Below the pieces are notes generated by a model, which was not told where the DNA came from, made no database searches, and saw only the letters and a program-made list of their open reading frames with translations. Shown here piece by piece: positions 60,003-64,000 of a DNA stretch of 64,000 nucleotides. The position numbers and the translations under genes are program-made. The number at the start of each line of letters is the position of its first letter. Position 1 is the stretch's first letter. The stretch is from Burkholderiales bacterium (GTDB lineage Bacteria > Pseudomonadota > Gammaproteobacteria > Burkholderiales > Usitatibacteraceae): assembly GCA_025359985.1 (NCBI GenBank), contig JANYDB010000018.1, forward strand, positions 1 through 64,000, written 5' to 3'.

Positions 60003-60368
60003 TTATGCCAGCGCATAAGGCATCCGCACATTGGGCAATTTGGCGTCGAAATCTTTGGTGTTGCGCGTGATCAACAGCAGGCCATGCTCGATTGCGCTGG
60101 CGAGAATAATGGCATCCGGTAATTTCATGCGCCGCTCGCGGCGTAGCTTGATAGCGCGTTCAGCGATGGGCTCAGTCACATTAATCATTTCAAAAGACGA
60201 CAGAAACCCGCGCGTGATGGCGTCTGCCTGAAGCTCGCCACTCGCCATCACTTCCATCCATGTCACCACGCTGATAGCGCGAGATTCATAGAGCTGAAAC
60301 TCTTTTTTGGCCGCCGCAATGCCATTCAGATAGTCGATCAGAATATTGCTGTCAAAGAGCGCTTTCAA
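60003..60368 (-). CDS. PIN-domain toxin (VapC-like); start codon uncertain
   Basis: LKALFDSNILIDYLNG...VTWMEVM...KLPDAIILASAIEHGLLLITRNTKDFD acidic PIN motifs; likely TTG start at 60368 (alternative ATG 60425). Confidence 0.88.
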   Translation of the reverse strand: MKALFDSNILIDYLNGIAAAKKEFQLYESRAISVVTWMEVMASGELQADAITRGFLSSFEMINVTEPIAERAIKLRRERRMKLPDAIILASAIEHGLLLITRNTKDFDAKLPNVRMPYALA

Positions 60369-60378
60369 TACGGATGGC

Positions 60379-60612
60379 CTAACGATCCCATTCGGCGCGG
60401 AGTTTTCGCTGAATGGTGACGCCATCCTTTGCTTTTTTTTGCGCTGGGGTTTTAGCTTTCCACGCGCCGAATGCGTCAGGCGATTCTGCATATTGCACCA
60501 CATATTGCGCAATCGCTTGGCGCACCAGCTCGGCACGCGAAACATTCTTGCGCACCTCAATCAACCGGAGCGCTTCAATTTGACAATCAGGAAGATCAAT
60601 AATGGTTCGCAT
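60379..60612 (-). CDS. Ribbon-helix-helix (CopG-like) antitoxin
   Basis: MRTIIDLPDCQIEALRLIEVRKNVSRAELVRQAIAQYV; immediately upstream of the PIN gene. Confidence 0.85.
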   Translation of the reverse strand: MRTIIDLPDCQIEALRLIEVRKNVSRAELVRQAIAQYVVQYAESPDAFGAWKAKTPAQKKAKDGVTIQRKLRAEWDR

Positions 60613-60668
60613 AAAAATAGTATCGGGCGTAAGGCAAAAGGTGAAAAAATGGTAATGAAAAATGATGC

Positions 60669-60691
60669 ATGATGACATGATATGTCATCAT
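60669..60691. promoter_or_regulatory. Palindrome ATGATGACAT-GAT-ATGTCATCAT, candidate TA operator
   Basis: 10-bp perfect arms with 3-nt centre, 57 bp upstream of the antitoxin ATG. Confidence 0.65.
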
Positions 60692-60809
60692 AGTGCAGCG
60701 CTAGATTTTATGCAAACTCCCCGTCAGGAGCTGTGTTTGAGGCAAAATGTGCTCAAACGGCAAGCAAGACGGGGACTTTGGTTTTGGCGCAGCCTGGTTT
60801 ATAAGATAT

Positions 60810-62414
60810 TCAAAGCCCTGCCGCATATCCATCTTTGCGATGATCACTGCCCGCACAGTAACCATCATCGCCCATGCGCCAAATTAATTGCGCACCACCA
60901 AACGCAAAATTAAGTGTTTCAGCAGCAGCAAGGCGATGACCTAATACCTCAAGTGCCGCGCCAACGCTTGATTTGAGGGCATCTTCCAACCCCACGGTAC
61001 CATCTGGATTAACGATCCAGCGCGGTGCATCACTAGCCGTTTGCGGGTTTTGGCCATAGTCGCAAATACGCGTCACCATTTGCACATGGCCTTGCGGTTG
61101 CATATGCCCGCCCATCACGCCGAAGCTCATCACCGGCTGGTTTTGATGGTCAGTCAGGAAGCCGGGAATGATGGTTTGAAAAGGCCGTTTGTTGGGCGCG
61201 ACTTGGTTGGGATGACCTGCGATTAAATTAAATCCGTGCCCGCGATTTTGCAGGCTGATACCGGTGTCCGGCACCACCACGCCAGAGCCAAAGCCCATAT
61301 AGTTTGACTGGATGAAACTTACCATCATGCCACTTGCATCTGCCGTGCTGAGATACACCGTTCCGCCGTGTTGCGGCATACCAAAGGTGGGCGCTGAGGC
61401 GCGTTGCATATGGATCAAGCCCGAGCGTTTTTTTAGGTATGCCGGATCGAGCAGCGCGCTCACCGGCATATCCATAAATGCAGAATCCGCGATATAGCGG
61501 TGCGCATCGGCGAAGGCAAGCTTCATCGCCTCAATCTGCAAATGCAGACTGGCAGCTGAATCGACTTTATGCGAGGCGAGATCAAAATTTTCGAGAATAC
61601 CTAAACACAGCAAAGCGGCTAACCCCTGCCCGTTTGGCGGGATTTCATGAAGGCGCACATCACGATAGTTTTGATGCAAAGTGCCCACCCAATCCGCTTG
61701 ATGCGCATCGAGATCAGCCATCGTCATCGCGCCGCCATTAGCTTGTGCATGCGCAATCATTTTTTCGGCGAGCGCGCCGCGATAAAAAGATTCACCCTCG
61801 GTCGCGGCAATATCTTGAAGCGTTGCTGCCTGGCCCTCAAGTATCCATTTTTCGCCCGCTTGGGGTGCACGCCCATGGTATAAAAAATCGCGACTAAAAT
61901 CAGTTTGATCCTGCAATATTTCGGCCTGCCGCGCCCAGCTTGAAGCGGTAATCGGCGCGACCGGAAACCCTTCACGGGCATAGCGAATCGCCGGTTCAAA
62001 CAAGGTTGCGAACGGCAGCTTGCCCATTTTTTTTGACAGTGTTACCCACTGTGAAACAGCACCCGGCACCGTGACGCTGTCCCAGCCACGCATGGGCAAA
62101 CTATTTGCGTCGGGATATTTTTGCGCAAAGTATTCTGGCGTCCACGCGGCCGACGAACGACCCGATGCATTCAAGCCGTGAAGTTGCCGCCCATCCCAAA
62201 TAATCGCGAACCCATCCGAACCTATGCCGTTACTGGTGGGCTCAACCACGGTTAGCGCAATCGCGCTCGCAATCGCCGCATCAACCGCGTTGCCACCTTG
62301 CCACAACATTTGCATACCGGCCTGCGCGGCGAGCGGCTGCGAAGTCGCTACGATATTTTTTGCCATCACCGGCATGCGTTGCGATGCATACGGAAACGCA
62401 AAATTAAATTTCAC
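60810..62414 (-). CDS. Gamma-glutamyltransferase family (Ntn hydrolase) protein
   Basis: GGNAVDAAIASAIALTVVEPTSNGIGSDGFAIIWDG; GGTVYLSTADASGMMVSFIQSNYMGFGSG (Thr nucleophile region). Confidence 0.92.
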   Translation of the reverse strand: MKFNFAFPYASQRMPVMAKNIVATSQPLAAQAGMQMLWQGGNAVDAAIASAIALTVVEPTSNGIGSDGFAIIWDGRQLHGLNASGRSSAAWTPEYFAQKYPDANSLPMRGWDSVTVPGAVSQWVTLSKKMGKLPFATLFEPAIRYAREGFPVAPITASSWARQAEILQDQTDFSRDFLYHGRAPQAGEKWILEGQAATLQDIAATEGESFYRGALAEKMIAHAQANGGAMTMADLDAHQADWVGTLHQNYRDVRLHEIPPNGQGLAALLCLGILENFDLASHKVDSAASLHLQIEAMKLAFADAHRYIADSAFMDMPVSALLDPAYLKKRSGLIHMQRASAPTFGMPQHGGTVYLSTADASGMMVSFIQSNYMGFGSGVVVPDTGISLQNRGHGFNLIAGHPNQVAPNKRPFQTIIPGFLTDHQNQPVMSFGVMGGHMQPQGHVQMVTRICDYGQNPQTASDAPRWIVNPDGTVGLEDALKSSVGAALEVLGHRLAAAETLNFAFGGAQLIWRMGDDGYCAGSDHRKDGYAAGL

Positions 62415-62632
62415 GTCGCGCTGCCCGTAATCGCAGTAGTGACGGAAGTGGTGGTGGAATTGGTGGCAACAGTGGCATCCGCCTGACTAACTGTGTTGGC
62501 AGCCTCCCATGCCTTTAAATCTTTTTCGTATTGCCACAGCTCTTCTTCGTAAATATCCATTACGCATGGAATGCAGCCGGTGCCACAGCATTCATGCGGC
62601 TCGGGTTTGCGGGGAGGGTTTGGAGCTGACAT
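62411..62632 (-). CDS. Oxidoreductase-like domain small protein
   Basis: PPRKPEPHECCGTGCIPCVMDIYEEELWQYEKDLKAW; Cys-rich motif; 4-bp overlap with the GGT gene. Confidence 0.85.
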   Translation of the reverse strand: MSAPNPPRKPEPHECCGTGCIPCVMDIYEEELWQYEKDLKAWEAANTVSQADATVATNSTTTSVTTAITGSAT

Positions 62633-63028
62633 AGGGACTGGAATAAGAGTGGACGTAAGGGTAGAAATAGAGGCAACAATAGGAACAAAAATAGGCGGAC
62701 TCTTGAGAGCAAAAAAGAATACACGAATACGCTATCAACTATTTTACGCGAGGCTTGCCACAATAGATGCAAGGCCATCAGTCATCGCCGCCACTGACGT
62801 TGATGTCATCCCCAAAAGGCAGCGCTATACCGCCTGCCCCTGATGCCATAACAGATACCGCCGCTTGCGGGCGCGACGCTACTTGAGCGATGCTTGTGCA
62901 ATAAAAAACCCATATCAGGTTCGGAAAAGTAAAATTTGTTGACTCATTAAGCAGCGATAAAAATGAGTGGGGCCCGAAATTGTAGACAGGCCGGTTGATA
63001 TTACTTTATCAACTTGTTGGGAGCCGTC

Positions 63029-63700
63029 ATGAAACGTATTCGCCGTCGTACCTTGGCTGCCAAATTCAAAGCTGAAGCCGTTAAGTTAGCGACTGAACAA
63101 AATCTCACGCCAGACCAGATGCGTATTCGTGAGTTGGAACGAGAACTTGCCATTGCTAAAATGGAGCGAGATATATAAAAAAGAGACAGGAGCGCAGCCC
63201 CGTGTTTGCAAACTAGATGATGTTGTGAAGTATACCAAGAGAGGCTATTAGGCATGTAGTCGTGGCAGTTGATTCCTGCCCGCAAGCTGAAAAAAGCGCG
63301 CCGGTTGGTGGCAATCCGTGCTGCCCATAAACGCGGTCGCGGCATCTATGATCCAAAAAAGATTCAAACCGAGTTAGCGCCATAAGATCTTGGTACCTGT
63401 GTGAATCGCATCAAGCGACTGCGCAAGCTCCACGGTATCCGCTGCGCCCTCTAGCAGCAGTTCCGCGTCGCGACAGATTCTTAGCATCAATTGCTAGTGG
63501 CGCGATCAAGGACTTGACTTGTATAGGTGTGAAATCGTCGGCTGGTCGATGGACAAACTATTGATAATTGATGCGCTGCGGACGGCGTATTGACGCTATA
63601 AACTAAGTGCTGGGTTGATGCATTATTAAAGCCCTAAAGGGGAGTATTTGCAGCCAAACATACCGTGCGTTGCAGGTCAGCTATAAGGTGATCCTGGTGG
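63029..63700 (+). mobile_element. Decayed IS3-family element (orfA/orfB remnants)
   Basis: MKRIRRRTLAAKFKAEAVKLATEQNLTPDQMRIRELERELAIAKMERDI (orfA), KKARRLVAIRAAHKRGRGIYDPKKIQTELAP*, IVGWSMDKLLIIDALRTAY*, CSQTYRALQVSYKV fragments in different frames. Confidence 0.85.
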
Positions 63701-63892
63701 ATTAGAATTTTTAGTACCTTCGATCTTTATGTGAAGCCGCCTCAAGGCGCAAGCATTTTTACCAAAGCCGCTTGGGGCACATGTGTTGGGATATGCGTGT
63801 TTAGACTTATGTCCCTACACATGTGATTATCGGTACGTTTGGCATGAGCATGATGCAATCAATCGCTGCTCATGAGCAAATATTTTTATCGA

Positions 63893-64000
63893 TTAATCCG
63901 GGCTGGCGGCACGCTTGGCTTCGAGCCATTCCCAGCGCTGCATCGTCGCGGCTAGCTCAGTCTCAACTTGGCTTACGCGAGCTTGCAGGGTTTTACGTTT
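63893..64000 (-). CDS. C-terminal end of a probable ABC-F ATPase (runs off window end)
   Basis: Minus-strand KRKTLQARVSQVETELAATMQRWEWLEAKRAASPD*, coiled-coil tail resembling ABC-F/Uup C-termini. Confidence 0.5.
   Translation of the reverse strand, partial: KRKTLQARVSQVETELAATMQRWEWLEAKRAASPD

Noticed and set aside
1-64000. CRISPR arrays, rRNA or tRNA genes, prophage structural modules
   Set aside because: No regularly spaced repeats, rRNA signatures or tRNA cloverleaf patterns noticed by eye; a tRNAscan/Infernal run would be decisive.

Overview
The window reads as mostly core chromosome of a betaproteobacterium. The gene content and order (bamE/fur, dapB-carA-carB-greA, rlmE-ftsH-folP-glmM) suggest Burkholderiales; this is inferred from gene order only. 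Most of the 64 kb is explained by recognisable families: an M1 peptidase/ABC permease fusion with its ATPase, an S41 protease, panE, glmM, a MoxR/DUF58/DUF4350/DUF4129/SpoIIM/RDD membrane cluster, folP, ftsH, rlmE, yhbY, a DUF3999/DUF2339 pair, a LytS/LytTR two-component pair, greA, carAB, dapB, bamE, fur, a barnase/barstar pair, putA, trx, dps, a TonB-dependent receptor, YceI/cytochrome b561, pirin, gluQRS, an RND efflux pair, a RHH/PIN toxin-antitoxin pair and a gamma-glutamyltransferase. I found no CRISPR array, rRNA or tRNA by eye. The signals most worth following up are: (1) an ORF6N-family gene packed between carA and carB with overlapping start/stop codons, whose frame breaks exactly at an (A)7 run; (2) a terminator-like hairpin abutting carA; (3) two abutting 16-bp operator palindromes upstream of an orphan TonB receptor; (4) a 10-3-10 palindrome upstream of the RHH/PIN pair; (5) a consensus FNR-type box; and (6) several decayed genes (LysR next to pirin, an IS3 element, a secreted-protein remnant, a possible DoxX tail). 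I saw no clearly unprecedented multi-gene system.
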